Of a DNA stretch of 64,000 bases, positions 44,285 through 53,369 are shown in pieces. The notes under the pieces were generated by a model. The model was given only the letters and a program-made list of their open reading frames with translations. It was not told the origin of the DNA and ran no database searches. The stretch is from Moraxella lacunata (GTDB taxonomy: Bacteria; Pseudomonadota; Gammaproteobacteria; Pseudomonadales; Moraxellaceae), in NCBI RefSeq assembly GCF_900453205.1, contig NZ_UGQU01000001.1, positions 558,001 to 622,000 on the forward strand. Reading direction: 5' to 3'. The translations under genes and the position numbers were made by a program. The number at the start of each line of letters is the position of its first letter. Within the stretch, counting starts at the first letter, position 1.

Positions 44285-44887
44285 ATGTCTGTTCAAACCC
44301 TACAAGCCACCGCTGAACTTCGCCGTTCTATCTATGCCCTAGACAAGAATAGCCCCCTAACCAGCGTACAAATCGACCAAATCGTCGAACACGCCCTACT
44401 ACATACACCATCATCCTTTAACTCACAGTCCACTCGCCTTGTGGTGCTACACGGGGCTGAACACGAAAAACTGTGGGACGCCACCACCGAAATTTTGCAT
44501 GCTATCGTACCTGCCGAGAATTTTGCCCCCACCCAAGACAAATTAAACGCATTTAAAGCAGGGGCAGGCACGGTGCTGTTTTTTGAAGATACTGACGTGG
44601 TCAAAGGCTTGCAAAAACAATTCCCTGCTTATGCCGACAACTTCCCCATCTGGGCAGGTCACGCCAATGCCATGGTGCAGTATGCCATCTGGACAACCCT
44701 AGCTTCCGCCAATGTCGGTGCCAACTTACAGCACTACAACCCACTCATTAATGACTTCGTGGCAAGCGAATGGGGCGTGCCTAGCAACTGGCAACTGGTC
44801 GCCCAAATGGTCTTTGGCGGTATTGTCGCCCCTGCTGGCGAGAAAACGTTTGCCCCTGTGGCAGAACGCCTAAAAGTCTTTGGTTAA
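44285..44887 (+). CDS. Nitroreductase-family flavoprotein (Frm2/Hbn1-like)
   Basis: A 200-residue FMN-binding type protein: ELRRSIYALDKNSPL near the N terminus carries the Arg-Arg-Ser phosphate-binding turn, TPSSFNSQSTRLVVL near residues 39-53 is the flavin-contact loop, and LASANVGANLQHYNPLI near 140-156 is the helix with conserved Gly and the His-Tyr pair. This arrangement is closest to the short fungal/bacterial Frm2-Hbn1 group. It likely reduces nitro or quinone compounds with NAD(P)H. The second ATG (44285) is used because AAGGA is correctly spaced to it. Possibly regulated by the divergent LysR. Confidence 0.85.
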   Translation: MSVQTLQATAELRRSIYALDKNSPLTSVQIDQIVEHALLHTPSSFNSQSTRLVVLHGAEHEKLWDATTEILHAIVPAENFAPTQDKLNAFKAGAGTVLFFEDTDVVKGLQKQFPAYADNFPIWAGHANAMVQYAIWTTLASANVGANLQHYNPLINDFVASEWGVPSNWQLVAQMVFGGIVAPAGEKTFAPVAERLKVFG

Positions 44888-44921
44888 TCATCAAACAGAC
44901 AAGTTGGCATGAAAACAGAGA

Positions 44922-44957
44922 TAAAACCAAGATAAAAAATCTTGGTTTTATTTTTTA
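44922..44957 (+). terminator. Rho-independent terminator after the nitroreductase gene
   Basis: The stem taaaaccaagat/atcttggtttta has a 5-base loop and is followed by TTTTTT. Confidence 0.85.
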
Positions 44958-44971
44958 AAAATAAATTTTTG

Positions 44972-44980
44972 TGTTATAAT
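44972..44980 (+). promoter_or_regulatory. Extended -10 promoter of the lytic transglycosylase gene
   Basis: TGTTATAAT is a perfect TGnTATAAT element, 33 bases before the ATG at 45014 and directly after the preceding terminator. Confidence 0.6.
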
Positions 44981-45013
44981 TAAGGTATTTACCATTTTAA
45001 CAACCAAAAGACC

Positions 45014-45865
45014 ATGACCAACATTCTTTTAAGTCGCCTACTGCCCGTCGCCCTATTCTCTGCTGTTGTCACACATGCCACAGCCAATACCATCTATGTC
45101 TATGAAGATGGCGATAACGGACAAAAATTTTTGACCAATGTCCAACAAAACGCCAGTGGCACCAAAAAATTCACCCAAATCAGTGTTACCTATTACCCTG
45201 ACACCAAATTACACTCTAACGGCAACATCCCTAGCACCTACAACCCAACGACCGCCGCCACACCCAGTCGCAGTGCCAACCGTAACGCCTACGACCATTT
45301 AATCCGTGCCGCCGCTGCTCGTCATGGCGTAGACCCTGCCCTTGTCAAAGCCATCATTCACACCGAATCTGCCTTCAACCCAAATGCTCGCTCACCTGTG
45401 GGGGCAATGGGACTTATGCAGCTCATGCCCGGTACTGCCCGAGACATGGGCGTAAGTAACGCTTGGGACCCCGTCCAAAACATTGAAGGCGGGGTAAAAT
45501 ATCTTGCATGGCTACAACGCCAATTTCGCAACCGTGACCACGTCGTCGCCGCCTACAATGCAGGATTGGGCAATGTCCGCAAACATGGTGGCATTCCTCC
45601 ATTTCGGGAAACCCAAAATTACGTCCGCTCGGTAAACAGCCGTTATGCCAGTCTCTATCGCCATGATACGGGTATTATCGGGGGTGGCACGCACTTGGCA
45701 ATGAACCAAAACTTTACCACGCCCGCCCCGACCACCTTGCAAGTACCCAGCTCGTCAGGCGTTCAAAATGTCAGCATTACTTACACCACCCCAAATAATA
45801 ACTACGCCACTCCCCAAAACCCCAGTGTTGGTAGTGGCTCAGGACGTATTTACATCCATAAATAA
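45014..45865 (+). CDS. Periplasmic lytic transglycosylase (SLT domain)
   Basis: The 283-residue product has a signal peptide (residues 1-24, ending THATA), a DUF4124-like N-terminal stretch (IYVYEDGDNGQKFLTNV), an SLT domain from about 92 to 215, and a Ser/Thr/Asn-rich tail. The catalytic Glu118 is in IIHTESAFNPNARSPVGAMG, followed by LMQLMPGTARDMGV and the AAYNAGLGNVRKHGG motif. It cleaves the MurNAc-GlcNAc bond with 1,6-anhydro formation. Single gene with its own promoter and terminator. Confidence 0.92.
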   Translation: MTNILLSRLLPVALFSAVVTHATANTIYVYEDGDNGQKFLTNVQQNASGTKKFTQISVTYYPDTKLHSNGNIPSTYNPTTAATPSRSANRNAYDHLIRAAAARHGVDPALVKAIIHTESAFNPNARSPVGAMGLMQLMPGTARDMGVSNAWDPVQNIEGGVKYLAWLQRQFRNRDHVVAAYNAGLGNVRKHGGIPPFRETQNYVRSVNSRYASLYRHDTGIIGGGTHLAMNQNFTTPAPTTLQVPSSSGVQNVSITYTTPNNNYATPQNPSVGSGSGRIYIHK

Positions 45866-45871
45866 TGTGCT

Positions 45872-45930
45872 TGTAACTGGTTGATTTTAAAAAAATATCT
45901 AATTTTTGTAAAAATAATCAATCAGTTACA
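45872..45930. repeat. Long inverted repeat after the transglycosylase gene
   Basis: TGTAACTGGTTGATTTT pairs with AAATAATCAATCAGTTACA, one mismatch and one bulge, around an AT-rich loop. There is no T tract directly after, so it may be an RNA 3'-end stabiliser or protein-binding site rather than a terminator. Confidence 0.55.
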
Positions 45931-45956
45931 CAACTACCATTTAAATTTTTAACGTC

Positions 45957-45997
45957 ATGCCCCATAATAGCAGTAATGCCAATGGGGGCATTTTTAT
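45957..45997 (+). terminator. Terminator before htpX
   Basis: The stem atgcccc/ggggcat, with a 20-base loop, is followed by TTTTTATTTT. It is 92 bases after the transglycosylase stop. Confidence 0.6.
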
Positions 45998-46028
45998 TTT
46001 GCAACTTTTATTTTAAGGAAAATTTACC

Positions 46029-46937
46029 GTGTTACGCATTGGTTTATTTTTACTCACCAACGTCGCCGTCATGGTCGTGGCAGGTATCGCCTTTTTTATC
46101 CTAAGTAGAGTCTTTGGATTGGGCGGTGTGCATGGACCGGGCGGACTTCAATATGGTTCGCTTGCCGTATTATGCCTGTGCTATGGCATGATTGGCTCAA
46201 TGATTTCTTTATTTTTGTCAAAATGGATGGCAAAAAAATCCACAGGTACGGTCATCATTGAACGTCCCAGTAACGCCACCGAGCAGTGGCTTGTGGATAC
46301 CGTCGCCAAACAAGCCAAAGCTGTCGGTATTGGCATGCCCGAAGTGGGTATTTTTGACAATGCCCAACCCAACGCCTTTGCCACAGGGTGGAACAAAAAC
46401 TCTGCCCTAGTCGCTGTTTCATCAGGACTGCTACACACCATGACCGCCGATGAAGTCGAAGCGGTATTGGCTCACGAAATCGGACACGTTGCCAATGGCG
46501 ACATGGTAACGCTTGCCTTAATTCAAGGTGTGGTGAACGCCTTTGTCATGTTCTTTGCCCGTATCATCGGCTCATTTGTTGACCAAGTGGTCTTTAAAAA
46601 CGAAAGCGACTCCCCTGGTATCGGCTACTTTGTAACCAGTATGGTTATGGACATCTTGCTTGGCTTTTTGGCAAGTGCCATCGTCATGTGGTTCTCTCGC
46701 TTGCGTGAATACCGTGCCGACGAGATGGGGGCAAAACTTGCCAGCCGTGACAAGATGATTAGTGCCCTAAACGCCCTACGTCCCGCCGAAGCTCGCCCCG
46801 ATCAAATGCCAGAGAGCATGAAAGCCTTTGCCATTTCTAGCGGTCAATCCCAAGGATTTAGCATTGCCAATCTGTTCCGCACACACCCGACATTGGATGA
46901 GCGTATCTCGGCACTGCAAAAACTACCTGCCAATTAA
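46029..46937 (+). CDS. htpX: Membrane zinc protease HtpX
   Basis: HtpX degrades misfolded inner-membrane proteins along with FtsH. The 302-residue protein has two hydrophobic segments at the N terminus (4-27, 43-64), the [12 protein letters not shown] zinc motif (His149, His153), two further hydrophobic segments (about 160-180, 200-220) and the [13 protein letters not shown] motif with the third ligand Glu. The length is near that of E. coli HtpX (293). The start is a GTG at 46029 with TAAGGAAAAT upstream. A terminator follows. Confidence 0.95.
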   Translation: MLRIGLFLLTNVAVMVVAGIAFFILSRVFGLGGVHGPGGLQYGSLAVLCLCYGMIGSMISLFLSKWMAKKSTGTVIIERPSNATEQWLVDTVAKQAKAVGIGMPEVGIFDNAQPNAFATGWNKNSALVAVSSGLLHTMTADEVEAVLAHEIGHVANGDMVTLALIQGVVNAFVMFFARIIGSFVDQVVFKNESDSPGIGYFVTSMVMDILLGFLASAIVMWFSRLREYRADEMGAKLASRDKMISALNALRPAEARPDQMPESMKAFAISSGQSQGFSIANLFRTHPTLDERISALQKLPAN

Positions 46938-46956
46938 CATCATGTCATCATGTCAT

Positions 46957-46984
46957 AAAAATCCCCTTGATTGGGGATTTTTTA
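46957..46984. terminator. Terminator between htpX and the convergent lrgB
   Basis: The stem aaaatcccc/ggggatttt with a 5-base loop is followed by TTTTATT; A-rich on the other side, so it may work both ways. Confidence 0.8.
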
Positions 46985-47689
46985 TTAAAGCAACCACGGC
47001 ACAATCACAGGGGCTAAAAATGCCGTTAAAATACCATTTAAAATCAGCCCCACTGTCGCATACGCCACAAACCTTGACCCCATCTGCATGACACGCACCG
47101 TACCAAGGGCGTGCGACGCTGTCCCCATGGATAACCCCCACGCCATAGGATGAGTGGATTTGACAAATAACAGCACGCCTATGCCCATCATCTGCCCCAC
47201 CACACCTGCGATGAGTACGGTACTGGCGGTAATACCCATCACCCCATCCAATTTATCGGTGACCTCGATGGCAATCGGCATGGTGACAGATTTGGGGGCG
47301 ATGGCGATGGCACTTTGCTCACTGCCCCCCATCAGACGCACAAGCCACACCCCTGAGATAATACCCGTGAGCGAGCCTAGCAGTTGTGAGATGATAATAG
47401 GAAACCACTGCGAGCGGATTTTTTGCCACTGAACATAAAGCGGAATGGCAAGTGCCACAACCGCAGGCTGCAACCAAAAGGTCAGTTGGTGACTCGCCTG
47501 CTCAAAGCTCACCCACTCTATATTTAGCGCTTTTAGTAAGATGATAACCACGATGGTTGTGATGAGTGTGGGGTTGATGAGCTGATTTTTGAAACGGGCT
47601 TTGATGTGCATACAGCCGTGAAAGACAGCGATGAGCATAAATAGCAGAAAAAAGGGGCTGTTTAATAGCTCTGACAGCTCGGTATTCAT
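46985..47689 (-). CDS. lrgB: LrgB-family membrane protein (pair 2)
   Basis: A 234-residue protein with about six or seven hydrophobic segments and the LrgB motifs APKSVTMPIAIEVTDKLDG near residues 130-148 and PMAWGLSMGTASHALGTVRV near 180-199 (family: G..SH..GTARA). It starts within the end of the lrgA gene (ATGA overlap). It is a paralogue of the 7667 gene, but the signature loops differ clearly, so the two pairs are probably not a recent duplication. Confidence 0.9.
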   Translation of the reverse strand: MNTELSELLNSPFFLLFMLIAVFHGCMHIKARFKNQLINPTLITTIVVIILLKALNIEWVSFEQASHQLTFWLQPAVVALAIPLYVQWQKIRSQWFPIIISQLLGSLTGIISGVWLVRLMGGSEQSAIAIAPKSVTMPIAIEVTDKLDGVMGITASTVLIAGVVGQMMGIGVLLFVKSTHPMAWGLSMGTASHALGTVRVMQMGSRFVAYATVGLILNGILTAFLAPVIVPWLL

Positions 47690-48069
47690 GAGCTACCCCC
47701 TTGATTTGTTCGTCCTTGATGTCTGGCTTTTTGGGCGTGCCGTAGCCACTCATAGGATTTACCCGTCACAATCAGTACCATCAATGTACTGATGGCAGTC
47801 GCCCCGATAAGCACCCCCAAATCCGCCCGAATGATGTCCAGATACTGCATGATGGAGATACAGGCAGGCACGACCATTAGCACCAAGTAGTCCAGTAAGG
47901 TCTTGGCAAGGCTCTGCACCGTCTCTAACTTAACCACGCCTGTCTGCAACGCCCCAAATAGGATAATCAGCCCAATCACGCTCGGGGGCAGGGGCAATCC
48001 TGTCAGGGCGATAAAAATCTCGCCCAAAAACACACACCCAAAAATAATCAAAAATGCTTTTAAAATCAT
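47686..48069 (-). CDS. lrgA: CidA/LrgA-family membrane protein (pair 2)
   Basis: A 127-residue protein with four hydrophobic segments. LPLPPSVIGLIILFGALQTG near residues 24-43 is the LrgA/CidA signature (P.PG.V.G...L). The frame is open from a TTG at 48099, but the ATG at 48069 gives the typical MILKAFLIIFGCVFLGE start, so it is preferred. It forms an operon with lrgB through a 4-base overlap. As for pair 1, the role may be autolysis control or small-metabolite export. Confidence 0.88.
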   Translation of the reverse strand: MILKAFLIIFGCVFLGEIFIALTGLPLPPSVIGLIILFGALQTGVVKLETVQSLAKTLLDYLVLMVVPACISIMQYLDIIRADLGVLIGATAISTLMVLIVTGKSYEWLRHAQKARHQGRTNQGGSS

Positions 48070-48249
48070 GACGGTTTTATCCGACCCAAAGATACCCAAG
48101 ATGACGTATTGTACAAAACTTTATGGCAATTTGCACCGCTTAATTGAAATTGTTATTTTATTTTGTTAAATTTGATAAAAAGGCTTGATTTGATGAAAAT
48201 AGGTCTTATTTAATAATCTCTATTTTTCCAAATCACCACAGGAGATGAT

Positions 48250-48543
48250 ATGCCATACGTTCGTGTTCGCACCACCGAAGGGGCAAGACTTGCCAAACGC
48301 CTAACCAACCACTTTCGCCATAAAGTAGAAGTTACCGAGACCGACACGGGTTATTTGGTCAAAATGGCAGGGGCGGACGTTGTGTTTACACCCCACGATG
48401 ATGAGCTGTACATTGAGTACACTCGTAACGAAACTACCGACAGCCCCGAACGCCCTTATGATGAAACTCGCCTACGCTTTGTCATTAGCGACCATTTAGA
48501 CCGCATGGCAAACCAGACGTTTGAGTATGATTGGCAAGATTAA
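48250..48543 (+). CDS. DUF2218-like small protein
   Basis: A 97-residue soluble protein. TEGARLAKRLTNHFRHKVEV at residues 9-28, GADVVFTPHDDELYIEY near 43-59, and the ending VISDHLDRMANQTFEYDWQD fit the DUF2218 pattern, in which a His near residue 22 and the C-terminal D-HL-R-A segment are conserved. The family often lies next to metal-uptake or siderophore genes, which is not the case here. The ATG at 48250 follows AGGAGATGAT. Function unknown. Confidence 0.75.
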   Translation: MPYVRVRTTEGARLAKRLTNHFRHKVEVTETDTGYLVKMAGADVVFTPHDDELYIEYTRNETTDSPERPYDETRLRFVISDHLDRMANQTFEYDWQD

Positions 48544-48554
48544 ATTTAGGGCAA

Positions 48555-48582
48555 TAAAAAAGGGCAATCACGCCCTTTTTTA
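48555..48582. terminator. Bidirectional terminator between convergent genes
   Basis: The hairpin aaaaaagggc/gcccttttttag separates the DUF2218 gene from convergent sppA. Confidence 0.8.
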
Positions 48583-48595
48583 GTTTTAGCCTTTA

Positions 48596-49636
48596 TTACT
48601 GCAATTTGCTTTGGCTGTTTTCTGCAATGCTCATTTGCACGCCCTGTCCTAGACCTTTACCGATTTGCACGCCAAGACGGTCAAAGACCTTACGCATAGG
48701 GTCTACATAAGTGTAATTCACCGAATGCTCAACGCCCAGCTCTTTTTCTAGCTTGCTAATACCACCTGCTTTGTCAGCAAGTCCCAGTTCAAGCGACTCT
48801 TTACCCGTCCAAAACAGACCGCTAAACACGTTGTTTTGTTCGGCATTTTTGAGCTTATCGCCACGCCCTTCTTTGACCGCGTCGATAAAGTTTTGGTGTG
48901 TGGTGTCAAGCAGTTGTTGGACGTGTACCCGCTCGTCTTCGGTCATGGGGCGAGACATGGATAGGATGTCTTTGTACTGCCCCGATGTCATGGTGCGGTC
49001 TTGGACACCGATTTTTTTCATCAGCTCTTCGGTGTTATAGCTTGACATGATGACCCCGATAGAGCCGACCAGACTTGATGGATTCACCCAAATCTCATCG
49101 GCAGAGCTGGCGATATAATACGCCCCACTTGCTCCAATGTCGCCAATAACAGCATAGAGTTTTTTGTCGGGGTTGTCTTTACGTAGTTCCATGGCGGTCT
49201 GCCAAATCTCGTCCGACTGCACGGGCGAACCCCCAGGGGAGTTGATGGCAAGGGCAACGGCTTTGGCATTAGGATTTTCAAAGGCTTCGGTCAATGCTGA
49301 GCTGATGTCATAAGCATTGGCGTCGCTGTCACTGGCAATCACGCCATTGACTTCCACCACCGCCAAATGGGGCGAGTTCGCTTCTAGTGGCATGGTGCTA
49401 CTGGCAGTGCTACACCCACGCCCCATGACGGCGATGATAAAAACGATATAGCCGAACGTGAGCAATTTAAAAAATATCCCCCAACGGCGGGCTTTTCTTT
49501 GCTCATCAAGACTTGCCATGAGTGTTTTCTCTAGCAGTCGCCACTCTTGACCGCTGTATTGGTTGGGCGGTGTTTGTGGCGCTGGGTTTGGGCGTTCGTT
49601 TGAGTTGTCTTTATTGGGGTTTGGTGGCCATGCCAT
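48596..49636 (-). CDS. sppA: Signal peptide peptidase SppA
   Basis: SppA digests cleaved signal peptides in the inner membrane. The 346-residue protein is the short, single-domain type, with one TM segment (residues 54-71) and an outer-facing protease domain. INSPGGSPVQSDEIW near 131-145 and GDIGASGAYYIAS near 165-177 are diagnostic, with nucleophile Ser170 in ASGAYY, and VNPSSLVGSIGVIM follows. The cytoplasmic N terminus (1-50) is Pro/Asn-rich. CTGGTGGC sits over an ambiguous ribosome site at the ATG, 49636. A MITE lies 20 bases upstream. Confidence 0.93.
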   Translation of the reverse strand: MAWPPNPNKDNSNERPNPAPQTPPNQYSGQEWRLLEKTLMASLDEQRKARRWGIFFKLLTFGYIVFIIAVMGRGCSTASSTMPLEANSPHLAVVEVNGVIASDSDANAYDISSALTEAFENPNAKAVALAINSPGGSPVQSDEIWQTAMELRKDNPDKKLYAVIGDIGASGAYYIASSADEIWVNPSSLVGSIGVIMSSYNTEELMKKIGVQDRTMTSGQYKDILSMSRPMTEDERVHVQQLLDTTHQNFIDAVKEGRGDKLKNAEQNNVFSGLFWTGKESLELGLADKAGGISKLEKELGVEHSVNYTYVDPMRKVFDRLGVQIGKGLGQGVQMSIAENSQSKLQ

Positions 49637-49657
49637 GATGTATTTTCCTGACTTAAC

Positions 49658-49863
49658 TTGGACGTGTTGAACCTTTATGACACTATTTACAATATAGAAA
49701 TATTTTAGAAAAAACTAATTGTTTTTGCATGAAAAATGGCTAAATCTTGTGGCTCGAAGTCAAAAACTTGCTTGATAGAGCGACTATCAACCTGCGTTTT
49801 TTCCTTGAAAAACGTGCGATTTTTCTCATTTTTCATTGCAAATACAAAAGGCAGGCACGCCCT
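49658..49863 (+). mobile_element. MITE family 1, degenerate-end copy (206 bp)
   Basis: It begins TTGGACGTGTTGAACC (worn left end) and ends AAGGCAGGCACGCCCT. Shared blocks TTTTTGCATGAAAAATGGCT, GGCTCGAAGTCAAAAACTTG, TTGAAAAACGTGCGATT and TTTTTCATTGCAAATAC are intact. It carries the same spurious MAKSCGSKSKTCLIE frame as the 19050 copy. It lies between sppA and the 3' end of comEC; 49864-49986 is AT-rich without features. Confidence 0.75.
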
Positions 49864-49986
49864 TTTAAAAATCCAAATTAAAACCGTGTGGTCGGTTTTA
49901 GATGATTTTAAATTTTAAAAGGGTTATTTTAACACAAATACCGCCAAATGCTCGCCTTAAATTTTATCAATTTGTTAAGGGCGTGT

Positions 49987-52580
49987 CTACTGACCACCAA
50001 GCTCTATCATCATCAGCTCGGCTCGCTCACGGTTGTCCGCTGTATCTTTGTCAGTAAAAACAAACCGTGATGGCAAAGTTTGTGCCAACACCGTCCCACT
50101 TACAGCATGGCGACTGTGTCCAAACCACACATCGGCATGCACCTGTTCATCATGGCACATACTCTCATACATGTGCCATGCATACTCATGGGTCGCTCCG
50201 TTAATGATGAGTCGTGACCCTGTCTGCTTGCTTTTTTGGTCATCACGACCATCATCATCGCCATAATCATGATGGATACCACCCATGATGGCAGGCATCA
50301 GCTCGCTCTCAACGATGATGGTACAGCTCCACACCCGCTCATCATCTATCATCTGCCAGCCTGTCATTGCCGATACGGCAAGCCCCTGCCCCGACCATGA
50401 CCGCCCTGCCCCACACGCCTGCATAGGCAAGCCCTGCACGGTGTTTGTAGGTTGCCCCGCCTGCCAATAGCGATGGATAAGCACATCCTGTGCCAGCGTT
50501 GCCACCACATCACTCATGCGATGGCTTGGGGTCTGCACGATGACCCCTGTCAGATGGTGGACACCGTGCTGACGCAGTTTGTCGTGCAGAACACTCGCCA
50601 CTTTATCATGTCCTACCGCCTTATCATCTTGCAAATCCGACAACACGAGCCACACCGCATCATCGCCATTATCCGCCCCTTGCTGACGGATGAGTACTTG
50701 GCTAACCTTATCATCACCGTCTAACACCATCACGCTAAATGGCGTTTGTCTATCTACAAATAACACCATCATCGCCACCGCCATGAGTGGCACCAATGCA
50801 AACTTCCGCTCTATCACAGGGGCAACCCACACCGCCACCCCAAGGGCAAACAGTGCCATGCCTATCACGCTCGTGGTCTGATACAGCCACACATCACTTA
50901 GGCTCTGTAACCACGTCAGGAGCTGATGAAGCCATGCCAATATCAGCGATGAGACACCCCAAAGCACATCAGCAAGGCTCGGCAACACCACAAAAATCAC
51001 CCCTGCCACCAAATTTATCGGCACGATGACCGCCCCAAACAGTCCCACCGCAAACAGATTGACAAACAACCCCCACAGCGAGACTTTGCCAAAAACAACA
51101 GCGACACAGGAAGCATGGCAATAAAGAGATAGCTTTGTAATTTTAATAAACCGACCAGACGGTCTTTTATGGATATGACCGGCACATCAAACTCTCGCTC
51201 GCCATAACTCATGAGCAGTGCCACCGCCACAAAGGACAGCCAAAACCCCGCTTGCCACACCATGACAGGGTCAAGCCATATCATGCCCAGCCCTACCCAC
51301 ATCAGCACCGCCAACGACGACAAAGGCAATGCCAAATAGCCTGCCACCGCCACCGCCAACAGCATGTAAACCGTCCGCACCGCAGGCACATCAAAGCCTG
51401 TAAACAACGCATAAATCATGCTCGCCCCCACCATGACAAACAGTCGCAGGCAATGGCGGGGCAGTCGCTGATAATATGGCAAAAATCTATCGGTCAGATA
51501 ACACACCCCAAAGCTCAACATCGTCGCCAATAGCACCACATGCATGCCCGAGATGGCAAGCAGATGACTGATACCGCCAAACTGGTATAGGTCTTTGGTC
51601 GCACGACTGATTAATGCCCTATCGCCCGTCAATAGGGCAAGCGTGACCGCTCGGGCTTGCTGTTTATCATCACTAAGAGCATGCCAATCTTTATAAAAAT
51701 GCGTGCGTAACGCATGGCGAAATCGCTCTAAATGCCCCACCAAGCCGACCTGTAGCAGGGGTATCGGCTCATCATGCACCGCCAATACTCGGGCATTGGC
51801 ATGGATGTGGCGTGTACGAAGCCACCGCTGACTGTCAAAGCCTGACGCACTAGGGTCGGCAGTGATGGGTGTGATACGTAGCGTCATGTAAGCGGTCGTG
51901 GCAGGGTGTAGCTTGGCGAGCTGATGGCGGTTCGAGCCGTCCTTATTATCCTTGACATCTGCCACTTGGAGTAGTACCGTCATCTGACTGGGCAGGGGCG
52001 GATGGGATTCGGGTGTGTCTGCGGTAACAGCAAATGGGTTATGGGTCTCTGTCCTTGTGTGCTCGCCCTCATCTTTGCTATCTTTATTATTCTTACCAAC
52101 ATCATTAAAGCCATCCAACAAGCGGTCACCGCCAAATGTCAAATCAGACAGCACTGCTTTTTGGCGATAATAGCTCCCTGTGTCATACACGCTGTCGCTA
52201 ATCTCATGCACCGTCACTTTGGCGGTGATGGTATAGCCATGCTCAGGGATGGCATGAGCAGTATTTGTAAACGCCTGTTCGGTACTGATGGTGCGAAGTA
52301 TGAATAATAGCACCACAAAGCCGACCAGTAGCACCTGCACGGCAACCTGCCCCACTCGGGCAAAAGCGGATTTGGGATGAAACTGATTAAATTTAAAACA
52401 TAAAAAAGCACACCCCAATAAGAGCATGCTCATCATCATAAAACCCACCCCATGAGTCGCATCCATGCCAAACAGCTGACTGCTCACGGCTGTCATGTCA
52501 TGGCTGGGCAAGACATCCAGCGTGGCAAGCACCATCAACGCCACGCCAATAAACACAAGCCAAATCAACATCACACCCAC
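49987..52580 (-). pseudogene. comEC: comEC DNA-uptake channel gene, interrupted by a -1 frameshift
   Basis: ComEC/Rec2 is the inner-membrane channel for transforming DNA. The N-terminal part (52580 to about 51092) has the OB-like periplasmic region and the competence domain with LTGDRALISRATKDLYQFGGISHLLAISGMHVVLLATML-type motifs (GISHLLAISGMHV near residue 339-351). The frame then runs off as KSRCGGCLSICLRWDCLG. The C-terminal part continues in the next frame (about 51090-49987) with GKVSLWGLFVNLFAVGLFGA, membrane helices, and a metallo-beta-lactamase-like tail. One missing T in a run of five (51091-51095) accounts for the break. It may be a real mutation, a phase-variable run, or a sequencing error. 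The stop of this gene overlaps nothing; ispD precedes it by 3 bases. Confidence 0.85.
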
Positions 52581-52583
52581 ATC

Positions 52584-53369
52584 TTAGGCTTGACCCATGC
52601 CATGTCGCAACATCAGCTCAATCATCGCCAAATCATCAGGATAAGTCAGCTTCATGTTCATGCGTGAACCTTGCACCAAAGCCACCGACTGACCGAACTG
52701 CTCAAACCCACTGGCTTCATCGGTAATCATCAGCCCATCAGCGATGACCTTATCAAGCATGGCTTGCAAGGCGTGCAGTCTAAATACTTGGGGGGTTTGG
52801 GCTTGCCAAAGCTGATGACGGTCTATGGTGCGATGTATCTGACCATTGATATATTGGCAACCTATCAAGGCAGAGCTGTTGGTATCATGAGCAAGTTTTA
52901 AGGTATCAACCACAGGCGTGGCAAGTGTCGCTCCTACTGGGTTATACTTACCATCCGTCTGTTCAAGCCGTTCTAGTTCACGCACCGCACCAATCAGGCG
53001 GGTCAAATCATCGGCAGGCAAGCATGGTCTGGCACCATCATGGATAAGCACCCATACATCACCAACCGCTCGCCGAGCGATGTCATCCACGCCTGCCTTG
53101 ACCGACAAAAAACGCTCTGCCCCACCTTCGGTCAGATAAATAGGGCGGTTAAACTCAAAATCCAAAGACGGCACCAGCGTATCATCTTTGGCGACCACAA
53201 GCGTCAAATCAGTGACGGCAGGGACATTTAAACACGCCACGCCATGCTCTAACACCGTTCGCCCTGCCACCGTCAAATACTGCTTTGGCACATCCGCCCC
53301 AAAACGACTGCCACGCCCTGCCGAGACGATGAGTGCGTGAATGGGTAGGTTGGGACTTGTCTGCTTCAT
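52584..53369 (-). CDS. ispD: 2-C-methyl-D-erythritol 4-phosphate cytidylyltransferase IspD
   Basis: IspD makes CDP-methylerythritol in the MEP isoprenoid pathway. The 261-residue protein has the pyrophosphorylase motif HALIVSAGRGSRFGADVPKQYL (Arg and Lys of the CTP site), VLIHDGARPCL near residues 101-111 and AQTPQVFRLHAL near 190-201, all conserved. The length is longer than E. coli (236) by inserts near 118-135 and 150-165. ATG at 53369 overlaps the ftsB stop (TGATG). It belongs to the eno-ftsB-ispD cluster. Confidence 0.94.
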   Translation of the reverse strand: MKQTSPNLPIHALIVSAGRGSRFGADVPKQYLTVAGRTVLEHGVACLNVPAVTDLTLVVAKDDTLVPSLDFEFNRPIYLTEGGAERFLSVKAGVDDIARRAVGDVWVLIHDGARPCLPADDLTRLIGAVRELERLEQTDGKYNPVGATLATPVVDTLKLAHDTNSSALIGCQYINGQIHRTIDRHQLWQAQTPQVFRLHALQAMLDKVIADGLMITDEASGFEQFGQSVALVQGSRMNMKLTYPDDLAMIELMLRHGMGQA

